DNA of 64,000 bases from Narthecium ossifragum (taxonomy: Eukaryota; Streptophyta; Magnoliopsida; Dioscoreales; Nartheciaceae): the NCBI GenBank assembly GCA_963920575.1, contig OY986965.1:3409072-3473071 (forward strand), in the 5' to 3' direction. Shown here piece by piece: positions 1 to 11,472 of this stretch. A program made the position numbers and the translations under genes. Under the pieces are notes generated by a model, which worked only from the letters and a program-made list of their open reading frames with translations, was not told the DNA's origin and ran no database searches. Positions within the stretch are counted from its first letter, which is position 1. Every line of letters starts with the position of its first letter.

Positions 1-195
1 TTGTCCTCGCGCGTGATCCTTAGTCCCGTTTGATACGGAAATAAATTTTAAAAAAAATTTTAATTCGGATTAAGAGGAAAATATTATTAAAATATTTCTG
101 AATTCATTACTTATTTCATTACTTATTTCATTCCTTAACTCCAAACACTATTTCTCTTATTTCAAATAATTATTATAAAGTTATTATAAAAATAT

Positions 196-1305
196 TGTTA
201 GCCATAATAATGGCCATTTGAGCGATCAGCAAAATCAATAGCAATTTCGTAAATATTGCCAATCGAGTATTTTGGCCATAACTTTTACACCAAGTGTCCA
301 AATTGACCAATTATTGAACCGTTGGAAAGAGGACGAAAAGATCTACAACTTTGTTGTTGACGTCATCTCCAAATTCAGTCAAACTGATAAATAAGACCAA
401 ATGTCCCAAATTCAATTGGCCAGATTCTCCATCGGCTAATTCTTCATCGGCTAAAAGTCTATCGGTCATATTTTGACTGATTATTTTAGTAAGACATCGA
501 CATGTATCGACTGTTTTGGTGATAACTTTCTCATACGATGTCCAAATGACTTGATTTTTGGACCGATAGAAAGATAATTCGAAGACCTACAACTTTCATG
601 TTCAGAGTTTTATCAAATTTCAAGGTCATCATCGGCCAAATCGTAGTGGAAGACAAGAAACTTACCTGATGGCAGTTTCGTAAATAGTTGAAGATATCGT
701 CCAAATGTGCATTTATGACGGTTTCAGATTCAGTTTCTGACAGTTACAGTGAGCAGTTCGGGTGGTTTCAAGGTGGTTACCAGAAGCTCTATAAAAGGCC
801 AAAGGGATGAAGAAAAAACTCTCTCCCCAAACCAAGAGCGAAAATGCCACTTTATTTATCTTTTATCATGTATCAATAGGCTTAGATTTATTAGCAATGT
901 AGTCTTTTGAATTCAGCAATGAAGTTATCTTTCCTTTAAATTCCTGCAACGTCCTTCATTTCTAGGAGTAGTGCTACACTAATCTTTTCCATAGGAGTAG
1001 AATTACCATATTTTCCTAGGAGTAGTGCTACCATAATTTCTTCCATAGGAGTAGATCTATTACTCATATGAGTAGATTTACCATAGAACCATCATATTTT
1101 TCATCTCCCATTTTTCATGTCATTTTTCATTTCCACCAACTCCATCACTAATCAAAAATATCTTCTTTGCATATTTCAACACCTCTGATTCGATCATTCG
1201 AAGGAGTAGAACTAAAAACCATAATCTCCTGATTCTTCGAATGTGGAAATAGAATTTTGACCTTGATTACAGTCCCGGTCAACGGTCATAATTTCTGTTC
1301 TAACA
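196..1305 (+). mobile_element. probable solo LTR of a retrotransposon
   Basis: The segment begins TGTTAG and ends CTAACA, the inverted termini expected of an LTR, and is flanked by AATAT (191-195) and AATAC (1306-1310), a 5-bp target duplication with one mismatch. A TATA box (TCTATAAAAGG) lies near 788-798, suitable for an LTR promoter. The segment has no long ORF, and no second copy, primer-binding site or polyprotein was seen beside it, so a solo LTR is inferred. The boundaries were found by eye; a diverged LTR with other ends remains possible. Confidence 0.45.
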
Positions 1306-1310
1306 AATAC

Positions 1311-2040
1311 GTTTCATAAGAATTCTTATAAAAATGCAAATACTGCCGATATATACGAGGATGATAGGGACATTAACAAATACGTTGTCAATCATGTATG
1401 GGAGAGAGAGGATGACAGGGGGCATTTATAAGAGCCAAAACCTTCTAAAATCCCTCAACCCTATGCCGCCTTGATAAATGGGAGAAACCACCGTGTCTCA
1501 ACCCAGTCTGTGATTGGTATGTGATTAGAAAAAGTGGGGTTAAGGAGAATAAGATTAGATGGGGTTAGAAAATATGGGGTTAAAGAATATGAGTAAAAAA
1601 AGGTAGAGATGAATGGGGTAGGTGGAATAGTGGTAACCCCATAATCATTACTTTGGTGTTTGAGTGTGCGGTGTATCTCCTATACACCCCGTGAACATAC
1701 TAAAATATTATATATATTATTCGTATAATGTTCATATAATGATGCAATAAACTTAAATTTTAATATCATCCTTATATAGTATGATGGTTATAAGTTAACT
1801 ATCATGTTATCCTATGTGTAGCCTACGTGGAGAGGGTTCTATATATAAGGATGATATATATAACTAGTGTTGCCCCCTACCACTTGGTAGGGTAACTACC
1901 AACCCCACTCTAATAACCACCCAATAACACCTTTCCACTAAACCCCTTCAACCTAATATTATCATCTCACATATGAGCCACGTAGGCTCCACCTAGGACA
2001 TTCTCCCGCCACGTATGACAATAAAAGTTTCACTTATAAC
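1311..2040. other. AT-rich intergenic DNA, no gene seen
   Basis: Only short low-complexity stretches and GGGGTTA-like runs (about 1530-1640) are visible. It probably contains degraded transposon DNA, but I could not define element ends. Confidence 0.4.
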
Positions 2041-2057
2041 TATACTATCATATAAGG

Positions 2058-2360
2058 ATGATTAGAGCGCATCGACTGATTTAAAAGATAACCAAACAAG
2101 TGCATCTACTACCCGATACATACACCACTTGATGCATGCATCCTACGATCCCATGCATCAGGCGATTCCACCAACCAAATACCCCCTTTCTCAGTCGAAA
2201 CATTCGTCAACATATAATTAGAGTGCATCGACTGATTCAAAAGATAACCAGACAAGTGCATCTACTACTCGATGCATACATACATCCTACGATCACATGC
2301 ATAAGGCGATTTCACCAACCAAATGCCCCTTTTTCTCAGCCAAACATTCGTCAACAAAGT
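2058..2360. repeat. tandem duplication, two ~155-bp copies
   Basis: Both copies run from an AGAGYGCATCGACTGATT block through a CCTACGATC.CATGCAT block to CATTCGTCAACA. Copy 1 starts near 2065 and copy 2 near 2220. They differ by scattered substitutions, so this is an old duplication. The ORF across it has no recognisable product. Confidence 0.7.
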
Positions 2361-2716
2361 CCTCGTCAAAACCCTATCGATTAATATCATACTAGGATAT
2401 AGTCAACAAATATTATACTATAACAAGTTTAATAAGTCTATAAGAAAAAAAATAAGTAATCTTTACGAATTGGAAACGTGGAGCATGAAAGCTTCTGGGT
2501 GACAAAAATATGATTGTACTTCAAGAAAGGGAAAAATAAAAAGATGAAAAATAGAAAAGAGAAGTAGTTTTGAGAAGTGTAGTTACTGGAAGTGGCGCTT
2601 CCTGGAAGTCAGCCACTTCCTTGAAGACCATAAGCAATAGAAGAGTGCTCTTTTATTCCGAGTTTCGGACCATTCATCTCTCATCTTCTCTTTCTGTGCA
2701 AAAGAAAGGGAACATA

Positions 2717-4624
2717 ATGCATACGTTATACTCTTCGGCCACCTTCCGCACCGGAGCTTCAAAATTTCCCTCCAACTTCCCTCCATCTAAACCCATTACT
2801 CTTCGGTCCAATACTAGAATCAAGAGGAGAAGGGTCGGAGCGGAGGCGCGCACCGATGGCTTGGATCCTCCAACCATCCAAGAAGCCAAAAAAGAAGACG
2901 AAGAGATAGACCCACAAGGCGAAGCCATCAGCAGCAGCAGCAAGTCTTCTCCCATTCCTTCGGCTTCTCCGGCCATCGAGAAGGATATCAAGAAGGTGGG
3001 TAGTTTTTTCTTCTCTCTATATGAAAAATGCGACTCTAAAAATGACACATTTGGTTTCCGATGAATCGTTTGGCTGGTATAAATTGGGCATCTTTGGTTA
3101 TCTCGTAGTTTTGGTGCTGCTGCATCCGTTAATTCCTAGACAAAGACAAACTAAAAAGGATAGAATATTGTGAAATGGAGTTTTAATCAATTGGGTTTCG
3201 GACCATAATTTACTGAATGTGATCACTTGCGCACGAGAAGATTTTGGACGCATAGTCACCAAGTTACGGATTCATTCCACTTCGAGATCATGATTCTAAC
3301 TCTTAGCAGGATTGTTAAAAAAAAATCTGATTCATCTTCTTGGCACCATGTAATTACAGACCATTCTAACATATTTAGCAGATAATGCGTTTTGGAATAG
3401 TACCTTGACAATTAGATGGTTTCTAAGAAGAAAAATTGCTGCCACTTTTGTTGTGCTTTCTCTTGAGGTGACCAATTAACTTCTCATTATAAAAGTAGTA
3501 GAATTAGCGGCAATTCTATATACATAATGCCCCCTTTTATACATTCCGTGTCTGTTCTGGATTTTTTCCCCCTGCTCATCACAATATATGCAGAACTTTG
3601 CTAGAATCTGTGTGCATATAATATGTGGCCGTATTTGCTTTCTTTCTTTAATAGGTTGTTCAGAAGACTGCAGCGACATTTGCACCAAGGGCTTCTACTG
3701 CTACCAAGAACCCTGCTGTTCCTGGAACTGCTCTTTACACTGTATTTGAAGTTCAAGGCTATGCCTCAATGTTAGTTGGTGGAGCCCTTTCCTTCAACCT
3801 AATATTTCCGTCCAACGAGCCAGACATATGGAGGCTGATGGGAATGTGGTCCATTTGGATGTTTAGTAAGTATTGCCATGTATTACAATTGCAGGCTACT
3901 TTTAAATGTCAACAGAATATTCCATTATGCGTGGAAAAGGCTATGTTATATGTATGTTTTAAACTTTCCTTGTGTTTATTTTGGAGAAATATCATTTGTC
4001 CTGTATTCAACATGTTTGCCTAGAGCCTAGCGATCCCTTGGATAATATTGTGTTGTCTACCCAATGTTTTCCATGCACAAGTGGATTTTCTAATGATTAT
4101 TTTCAACACAATTCCAATGCTCTTTAAAGTCAATATAGAATCAAGTGCAATATTCCGAGGCAATCATTTTTTATCTTTGTTGTTTTCTATATTCTGTGTT
4201 TTTTTTGCCAGTTTAGTGAGTCTAAACTCATGCAATTAACCATGCTGAGATCGGTTGTTTCATAGTTACGCAGGAACATATATTGGTCACAGATTTTGAA
4301 GTCTTCCTGTATCTTCTGTCTTAAAGGAATTTTTTCTCTCCTTGCAGCCATTCCTTCTCTTCGAGCACGCGACTGTTCAAAGAATGAGAAAGAAGCTTTG
4401 AATTATCTCTTTCTTCTTGTCCCTTTAATCAATATTTTGATTCCATTTATTTGGAAGTCGTTCGCAGTTGTATGGTCTGCAGATACCATTGCCTTCTTCA
4501 TGATGTATGCATGGAAGGTACTTGTCATTGTACCTCCAAATACTGATAGGTTTCTGTTCGTTTTGAACAAATGCTAAACATATGTGTTTTGCTACAGCTT
4601 GGATGGCTCCAAAGGGCAGATTAG
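2717..4624 (+). CDS. predicted plastid-targeted multi-pass membrane protein, family not named
   Basis: Four exons join in frame: 2717-2995, 3655-3865, 4348-4517 and 4598-4624, all with GT-AG introns, giving 228 residues. The third intron is only 80 nt. The N-terminal ~90 residues are rich in Ser, Thr, Arg and Pro with few acidic residues at the very start, as in a chloroplast transit peptide, followed by an acidic and Ser-rich linker. The C-terminal ~130 residues hold several hydrophobic segments around the motif WSIWMFTIPSLRARDC, a LFLLVPLINILIPF segment, and the end LGWLQRAD. This block looks like a plant plastid protein with conserved membrane helices, but I cannot name the family with certainty and assign no function. 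The start at 2717 was preferred over an in-frame upstream start because it begins the transit-like sequence. The splice across the second intron creates the Thr of FTIPS, supporting the exon model. Confidence 0.75.
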
Positions 4625-5304
4625 ATGTTCTGCTAAACCTTCAAGAAGGTTTTTTTTTCCATAAAATCCTTTGATCCAGCATTGCTGCACACGAATGAAG
4701 CAAATAAGTATGGAATTTATAACTTCGAAAAGTGTCTGTACTGTTGGCGGCGATGGAAGAATTTGCACCCTACTCAACTCTTCTAGAAATCAAGCATGGA
4801 TGATGACGACCCAGTTTATGTAGATTAGCTATGCGAGAATTGTGACGATGCTTGCTTCTTCTGGGATTTGCCTGTTGATGGTGGTTGTTGTGATCACAAA
4901 TTCTCATCTTATAGCTGGATATATTGGACTTACTGTTGGATGTTGATCATATCTCCTTGTATTATTGCCCTGAAGGGCTGGCTCATCAAGCATATTCACT
5001 TCTATCATACTGATTCACTCTGTACTTCCCTTCTGGTCTCTTCAATGAATGTTGAGCCTTTTTTTTTAGGGTTGTGTGTGTGTGGCAAACAAATGAGCTA
5101 CTCTTCTCTTGAATAACTTGTGTTTAAACATCGGCAATCTTCCCGGGGTTTGCTCCAACTTTATATTTATAGAAAAAAATTTATGACACTCTAATAAAAT
5201 ACAAGGACAATTATTGATGTTTCCTAATATGATGGTGTTATTTATGGTTCAATTGGAACTTTTTTTATGCTTTTTTTTCTGTAGCTGACATTTAACTTTG
5301 CTTT
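4625..5304 (+). other. 3' flank of the plastid membrane protein gene
   Basis: Probable 3' UTR and spacer. It has T-rich runs and no supported ORF. It ends at the target duplication of the adjoining MULE. Confidence 0.4.
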
Positions 5305-5464
5305 TAAAAATAAGGCTTAATTACGCTTTTGGTACCTGTAAAATTTTGGATATACCACATTAGTACCTCTAGTTTTATAATTATGTTTTTAGTACCTATT
5401 TTATTAAAACCGCTTCATTTTGGTCCGACCGTCTAACGGCGTCATTTTATCAAACGGCAAATAA

Positions 5465-6049
5465 ATGCACGTGACTTGGTTCTCGTCACACCAGCGCTCG
5501 GCAGCCAAACAGGAAGACGTGGATGAGGCCGTCCAGATGGAGGAGGAGGTGCTCACACACAACCACAGCAATGGCACCACCAACGAGGCCTACCGTGGCC
5601 GGATCCAACACGGCAATCTCCTCTCGTCGTGGGATTCCCTCCGGCAAAGAGAGGTAATCATATGTTCTCCACTGTATCTTTTTTTGAAGCAGGGATGGTG
5701 CTATAAGCAAATGAGTGCGCATGAAGGGGAGTTGCGACATTCGCTGTTATGCGTGGCGCTGGAGCTTGAGTCGACGCGCGCCGCGGCGCAGGAGGAGCTG
5801 CGCGGCGCAGAGGTCCAGGCCCTCCACCTCCCCTGGCTGCTTGACGCCGCCACTCATGAGCGAGACGAGGCACTCCAGTCCCTTCTCTTCCTCGCCCAAT
5901 TAGAGAAGAAGGCAGAGTGGGTAGATAGCCAGCAACTCTCCCCGAAGAGGCCGCACCCGCTGCCGAAGACCGCCGACCCCGCCGAAGACTGCCGGCCCGC
6001 TGCCAATTACATGATGGAGCCAACTCCATACATACAAAAACGGTGCTAA
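5465..6049 (+). pseudogene. captured DUF1635-like gene fragment in the Pack-MULE
   Basis: The frame reads through 194 codons. Its centre has an ELRHSLLCVALELESTR segment, then AAQEELR and THERDEALQSL, which resembles the coiled-coil core of plant DUF1635 proteins (ELxxxLLxTTLELExxKxxAxEEL...ERDEA). A possible 39-nt intron (5654-5692) would keep the frame. After about residue 145 the frame reads Pro-rich sequence without family character. The fragment lies wholly inside the MULE's inverted repeats, so it was most likely captured. Whether it is transcribed is unknown. The domain assignment is from memory of the family pattern. Confidence 0.6.
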
Positions 6050-6605
6050 TGATTTTGTTTGAGATCTTGTGTTGGAGAGTCTATAAGAAGGACATGTGTT
6101 CTTTGTTTTCCTCTCTCTCTCCCTCTAAGTCTAGCATCATAGTTGCAGTTCTCCGGTTTCTCTTCTGTTAGAGGTGAGTAAGCCATGCATGTGTATATAA
6201 CTCCATCCTTGGTGTTACAACTTGAGTACTTGAGTAGAATTCAAGTGTGAACCCATGCACTAATCTCTTCAGTGCTCTGCTTTGCTAAACGTTTTATTCA
6301 AGCTAGGACACCATATTCATCTGCTCTGCATATGATATTTATGAGCTCTAAGAGTTTTTTTTGAATATCATTCTGAATCATCTGAGACTATTACTTGATT
6401 GTTGTGCAGCTCAACATCGTACCAGGACCTTCAGCAATTGGAGCAGAAGCTTGAATAGGTGATTATGAACATATCATTAGAGAATAAGAAATCAGCAGAA
6501 GAAGATGAGATCATTGTATAATGCCATGCAACCTCATAGGTCTGACCCCGCCGAAGACCGCCGGCCCGTTGCCAAAGACCGCCGACCATGTCGTCTAGAT
6601 AGCCG

Positions 6606-6726
6606 GCAACTCTGGACGACCCAGAGAAAGAGAGCGCAGAAGAGAGAGGGAGGAGAGAGAGAAGAGATCCGACAGGGGGAGGGGGAGACAGAGAGGAGAG
6701 ATGGAGAGACAGGGGAGGGAGAGACA

Positions 6727-6759
<33 letters not shown>

Positions 6760-6800
6760 GACTGAGCACAGAAGAGAGAGGGAGGAGAGAGAGAAGTGAG
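6606..6800. repeat. GA-rich low-complexity tract
   Basis: The tract is almost purely purine and includes (GA)n runs around 6727-6765. It lies inside the Pack-MULE. Confidence 0.85.
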
Positions 6801-7161
6801 ATTAGAGACGGAGAAGATGATGTGGCAAAACTAATCAGTCAAAATTGACTGAAAACCATATCACGTGAGCGGATTGCCGTCAAGTCTGGATAACGGCGTC
6901 TAACGGTAGGTACTAAATATGTTATATGCATTAAATATATGTATAAAAAAATATAATTATCAAACTATAGGTACTAAAGTGGTATATCCAAAATTTTACA
7001 TGTACCAAAAGCGTAATTAAGCCTAAAAACAAAAACCTGGGACTCAGAAGACAACCCATAACCATTGAGGTTAACTTTTTCCTAAAACTTAACAAGAAAA
7101 AAAAGAAAAAAGAAAAAAGAATAAAAAAGAACATCAAAAATAAACTATCTGTAAAAAAAAA

Positions 7162-8310
7162 GGTTTTTTTATATATATATCCTTTAAAAACTTTCAAAAT
7201 ACATATTTACCCTTACATTCTTCATATTTTCATATATACCCCTGAAAAGTTTAAGTGATCACATATATACCCTTCTGTCAACTCCCGTGAGGTTAAGTAA
7301 CTTAACCGTGGTTAAATCATATTTTAGGGGGCTTTTGTAAATTTATGGGGATTTTCGTGTAACTATGGGTTTTTTTAGGGGTTTTTTTTTGTTGCAAATT
7401 CTCAGTTTTCACCGCCGACATAGGCCATTTTGCGGCCAAAAGCCGGCCAAGTTTACTGATCTCCTTCCCCTTCTTATCCCCTTCTTCTCCCCACTATTTC
7501 TCACTAGAAGCTAGTAGAAGGAGGAGTTTGAGAGAGAAAGAAACGAACAAAAGCATAGAAGAAAAAAAGGGGTTTTTGTCAGATTTTTTCGAGATTTGAG
7601 TGGTAATCGTTGATTTTTTTTTCCTTCTTGGTGTAGATAAGCTTCCTTATTGATTCCGAGTTTTTTCATGTATTTTTGGGCATTTTTCGTGACATTTTTT
7701 GGGATTTTTGGATCTTCTCCGGCGAAGGTCGCCGGAGACGACGTCGTCCCCTTTTTCCAGCGACTATAGCGTTGGGTAATCGTCGATTTTTTTCTTCTTC
7801 TTGGCGTAGATAAGCTTCCTTGTTGATTCCGGGATTTTCCATGTATTTTTGGGCATTTTTCGTGACATTTTTCGAGGTTTTTGGATCTTCTCTGACGAAG
7901 GTCGCCGGAGACGCCGCCACCCCCTTTTTCTAGCGATTGTAGCGTTGGGTAATCGGCGATTTTTTTCTTCATCTTGGTGTAAATAAGGTTCCTTGTTAAT
8001 TCCAGGTTTTTCCATGTATTTTTGGACATTTTTCATGACAATTTTTTGGAGTTTTTGGATCTCCTCCGGCGAAGGTCGCCGGAGATGACGGCGGGGACGA
8101 TGAACAGTATCATAGGCAAAAAGGTAATTTGACACCACGCCGTTAATGGCGTTAGAGAATATTCCCATTTGATTCCACGGCAGGTAACCCGAGGAGCATA
8201 TATGTGATCACTTAAACTTTTCAGAGGTATATATGAGAATATGAAAAATATAGGGATAAATACGTATTTTGAAAGTTTTTAAAGGATATATATATATGTG
8301 TAAAAAAGCC
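7162..8310. mobile_element. second MULE-like element with long inverted termini
   Basis: About 110-bp inverted ends match: CCTTTAAAAACTTTCAAAAT near 7181 against ATTTTGAAAGTTTTTAAAGG near 8265-8285, continuing through GTTTAAGTGATCACATATAT on both sides. Termini are GGTTTTTTT and its near complement. The flanks are nine A on each side, consistent with a 9-bp target duplication but weak evidence because they are homopolymers. No transposase ORF was seen. It sits only 138 bp from the previous element. Confidence 0.65.
7602..8093. repeat. three tandem copies of a ~173-bp unit
   Basis: Units start at about 7602, 7775 and 7948 with GGTAATCG.YGATTTTTTT. Each contains CATGTATTTTTGG and a CTCCGGCGAAGGTCGCCGGAG-type palindrome. 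The reverse-strand ORFs over this array are repeat translations, not a gene. Confidence 0.8.
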
Positions 8311-8369
8311 AAAAAAAAAAAAAGAATATATATATTTTTTTAAACAGATGAGTCCAAAGGCTACTAATA

Positions 8370-8581
8370 ACTCATCTCATCCCAAGAACACAGACGTCCT
8401 TGGATTACGACTCGTTACATCTCCATCCAACTCCCTTCTGTCCGCTGAAATCCTCGCTTGGGCGGAAGGGTAGTTAATAAACTATCTGGAACTCCTCTTT
8501 GTTCCGGTTCAGTCAAACCGCCTCGATTAAACCGCCATCGGAAACCATCTCCGTCGTGCGAAACCGGAGCCCCCACCACCA
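8370..8581 (+). other. possible 5' leader exon of the AT74H-like gene
   Basis: A pyrimidine- and CG-richer block ends in a good donor (CACCACCA then GTGAGT at 8582). It has no long ORF. Its position upstream on the plus strand, and the absence of another gene before 11473, suggest a non-coding first exon followed by a long leader intron. Transcript data would be needed to accept it. Confidence 0.3.
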
Positions 8582-11472
8582 GTGAGTCTCCTACTTCGAT
8601 TCTTTCTCTCGATCGATTCAATTATTTTGGATTCTTTCTGGTTGTTCATACGTGTTCTAAACAGTGGGTGCCCTGGCTCTTCGTTTCTATTTCGCTTCTA
8701 ATTTTTCCGTTTTTTTTAAAAATCGATTTCTTCTATGTCTGATTCGATAGATGAGTTCTTGATGCTGGAAACCCGCCGATTTACTATACGTGATGTAATT
8801 TTACCCACGATGAGAACTCTTTTTAGCAATTAAAGCGGTGTAGACGATGCGGGGAGAGAGAAGTTTATATTAGTGAACTTACATTTCACAATTTCCCGAT
8901 CAAGAACTAATCTCTTGTTTTGCTTCTTATCGTTCTTGGATGAAGTGGAGAACGTATTTTTTTTTATAAATCAAATGATTTGTTAGATCGACCCAGTGTA
9001 GAAACCGGAATCATCGGCCAATCTGGTAAGAAATTGGTCGACTTGTGATCCTTTTCGGCGAAAATTTCAACTAAAATGCGTATGTAATTTATCCAGAGTG
9101 CCAATATTTGATCACTCTCAAGGCATAGCATTTATGTGTGTGCTTTAGATGGTAATCAAGATGTTTGAGAATTTGTTGCATCCGTATGTAACTGGTTTAT
9201 GCATTTTGGCCTATAGCAGACGGACGAAAAAGAGGATATTGTGAAGTTCTTCTTCGTCATCCTTGTCTTCCTCCCCAAAACACTTCTGAACTCTTCGTCC
9301 AGCTAGACTGAGTGAAGAAGTTATTGGCCTGCTTAAGCTCTTGTGTTTTGGGTAATGTCCAGTAACAAGAATAAGAAGTATGATTGAGAGATTTGGGCAC
9401 ATGTGATTAGTGTTTTTTTTAACAACTATTGGCACTCAGGTTAAGCGAGAAGTTTTATGGTATATCCGAGTTTGAGTAGGTCTTGTGTTTGAGTAGGTAT
9501 AGCTGTACCATAAAGAACCTAGCATTGGCTTGCAATGCATCCAGTTATTTGAATGCTCCACAAGTTTACTTGATAAGACGTTTACAAACAACATTGGACT
9601 TTTTATTACATAACACTCTCTAGGTTGACCCATGTGCCTATGGAAGTGCTTTTCTTAATTCCAGACCAGTTCGCTTGACTTTAAATCCTTCCCTAACTGG
9701 TTCCTATATGATTATTTGACAGTTAGTTTGTTTCTCTCAGTCTAGACAAGTTATTGTGCCTTCGCAAGCCTATCAGTTGATTCCACCAGACCAGAGGCAC
9801 CTTTGTGCATTGTTGGTTTCAGAATTCTGCAAAGACTTCATTAATCCTGAGACGAATTATTTGATTTTGAAAGTTCTGCTTGCTTTGCTTGGTTAGTTGA
9901 ACTTTATTGTGTGATAACTGGTAACTACCAAGCAAGAAAAGTGCAGTTTTTCTTGAGAAAAAGTTAGAGTGGCAGATGGATCAGGTTTAGATCCAACATA
10001 CACGGCAATATGTTGTGTTTAGTGCATAGGTTTTAACCTTACTTTGAGTTCCTTATAGATATTTGAATTACTGGCAAAACATTGACAGTGGAGGCTGTTG
10101 AAAGTGCAAATTGTGATTTTTGAATGCAGACATGCGTGTTCCTTTATAGGTCTTTTGGGGACGCTGCATCTAGTTCTGCGATTTTATTCAAAACATTAAG
10201 AAATATATTCTAGTCTCGCTGCTTTGTGACTTGTTCTTTTCCCATGAGCATAAAAAGAAAAGCAGACAACCATTTACGCATATTGCATTCTTCTCAGCAT
10301 GGACTGAATGAATTAGCTCCAATCACTATCATTGCTGAATGGATGCTAAACATTAGCTGGCAATCAGTTTCATGGCTGCAGCAGAAGCCAATGTGGCTTT
10401 GCCAATTTACATAAACAAGCTTACTGACATAAAGCAAGGATGATACTTTTCCAGTGTTTCTCCATCCTGCAGTTTCCTTTTAGATTCAGCTAGGAACTCA
10501 TTACTTGGTTCCTCGTCATAAGAAGAGGTTAGTGATGAACACTAGAAGCACCCAGAACCCTCATTCTTCTTAGTGAACAGACCTATTAGTGACTTGTTGA
10601 CATTGAGACCACCATTCTCATGTCATCTAGAATATTGGTCTCTCATGATTTGCTAGTATAACAGTGGCAAATTCCTTCCATGGTCTCATCCTTGGCAATT
10701 GCGGTAGAAAAGTTGCAGATGACCCTATATACTACATGGTAGGGATCGTAGATTTTTAGAAGCACCGGGAGCTGTAAAAAATGAAAGCCAAGCGCATTAT
10801 CCGTAACTAATTTTATTGGTAACAAATGCCAACTTTGAAATGCTTACCCGGTTTCCACTAGCTATCTGCAACTTGTTTTACCCATAATAACTACCTGATT
10901 TAAAGTGCTTGAACTATTTCCATCGGCTATTCTTTTCACGGCATCTTGTGTGGCTTTCTTGTTTGTATTGTTGTTTATAGCTTTGTAGCTTCTTTCCAGG
11001 ATTCATGCTTATCCAGAATGTATTTTATTTACCTTTTCAATGCTCTTTCGTGCCATGTTTTTCTTTCTTTGATACCTGTTTTCGGTTATTAAGGTAGTGA
11101 AGTCATCTGGTTTCTCAATTCCGTGTATGCTTTCTCATTTTATATCTTTCTTTCTTACTTCTCTATTCTGATTATAGTAATGCCTTGCGTTCTCAAACAT
11201 TATCCTTTCTAGAAAGGTTGAAGAAGCCTTGCGTTCTCAAACATTATCCTTTCTAGAAAGGTTGAAGAAGCCTACAAGTGGGAGGCGATTTCATCAGTTT
11301 TAAATGTGAAAGCCCAACGGTCGTGGTCAGCATATGGCATATTCCATACATACACCGTCAGAGATTCAAGTACTGTACAGATGGATGAGAAGTTTTGAAC
11401 CAGTCTGTGCCTTGCAGCCTAAGAGAATGGACAGGTAATCCCCATGAGAACACTATATTAATAGCCGTTATT
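8582..11472 (+). other. intron-like or intergenic DNA before the AT74H-like gene
   Basis: T-rich DNA with no supported coding ORF. It contains a perfect 44-bp tandem duplication at 11183-11226 and 11227-11270 (unit begins CCTTGCGTTCTC). It may be one or more leader introns. Confidence 0.35.

Larger units (their letters stand above)
5314..7023. mobile_element. Pack-MULE-like element with captured gene pieces
   Basis: The ends are matching inverted repeats of about 75-100 bp: GGCTTAATTACGCTTTTGG at 5314 and its complement ending at 7023. The flanks TAAAAATAA (5305-5313) and TAAAAACAA (7024-7032) form a 9-bp target duplication with one mismatch, the size typical of Mutator-like elements. There is no transposase ORF, so it is non-autonomous. 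Inside are a gene-like ORF (5465-6049), a second exon-like piece (6411-6458) behind a TGTGCAG acceptor, and a block near 6543 repeating the Asp-Pro-Ala-Glu-Asp coding stretch at 5968-6000. A GA-rich run fills 6606-6800. Confidence 0.8.

Noticed and set aside
7511..8168. Minus-strand ORFs of 84-172 codons
   Set aside because: They are translations of the 173-bp tandem repeat inside a MULE, with no domain.
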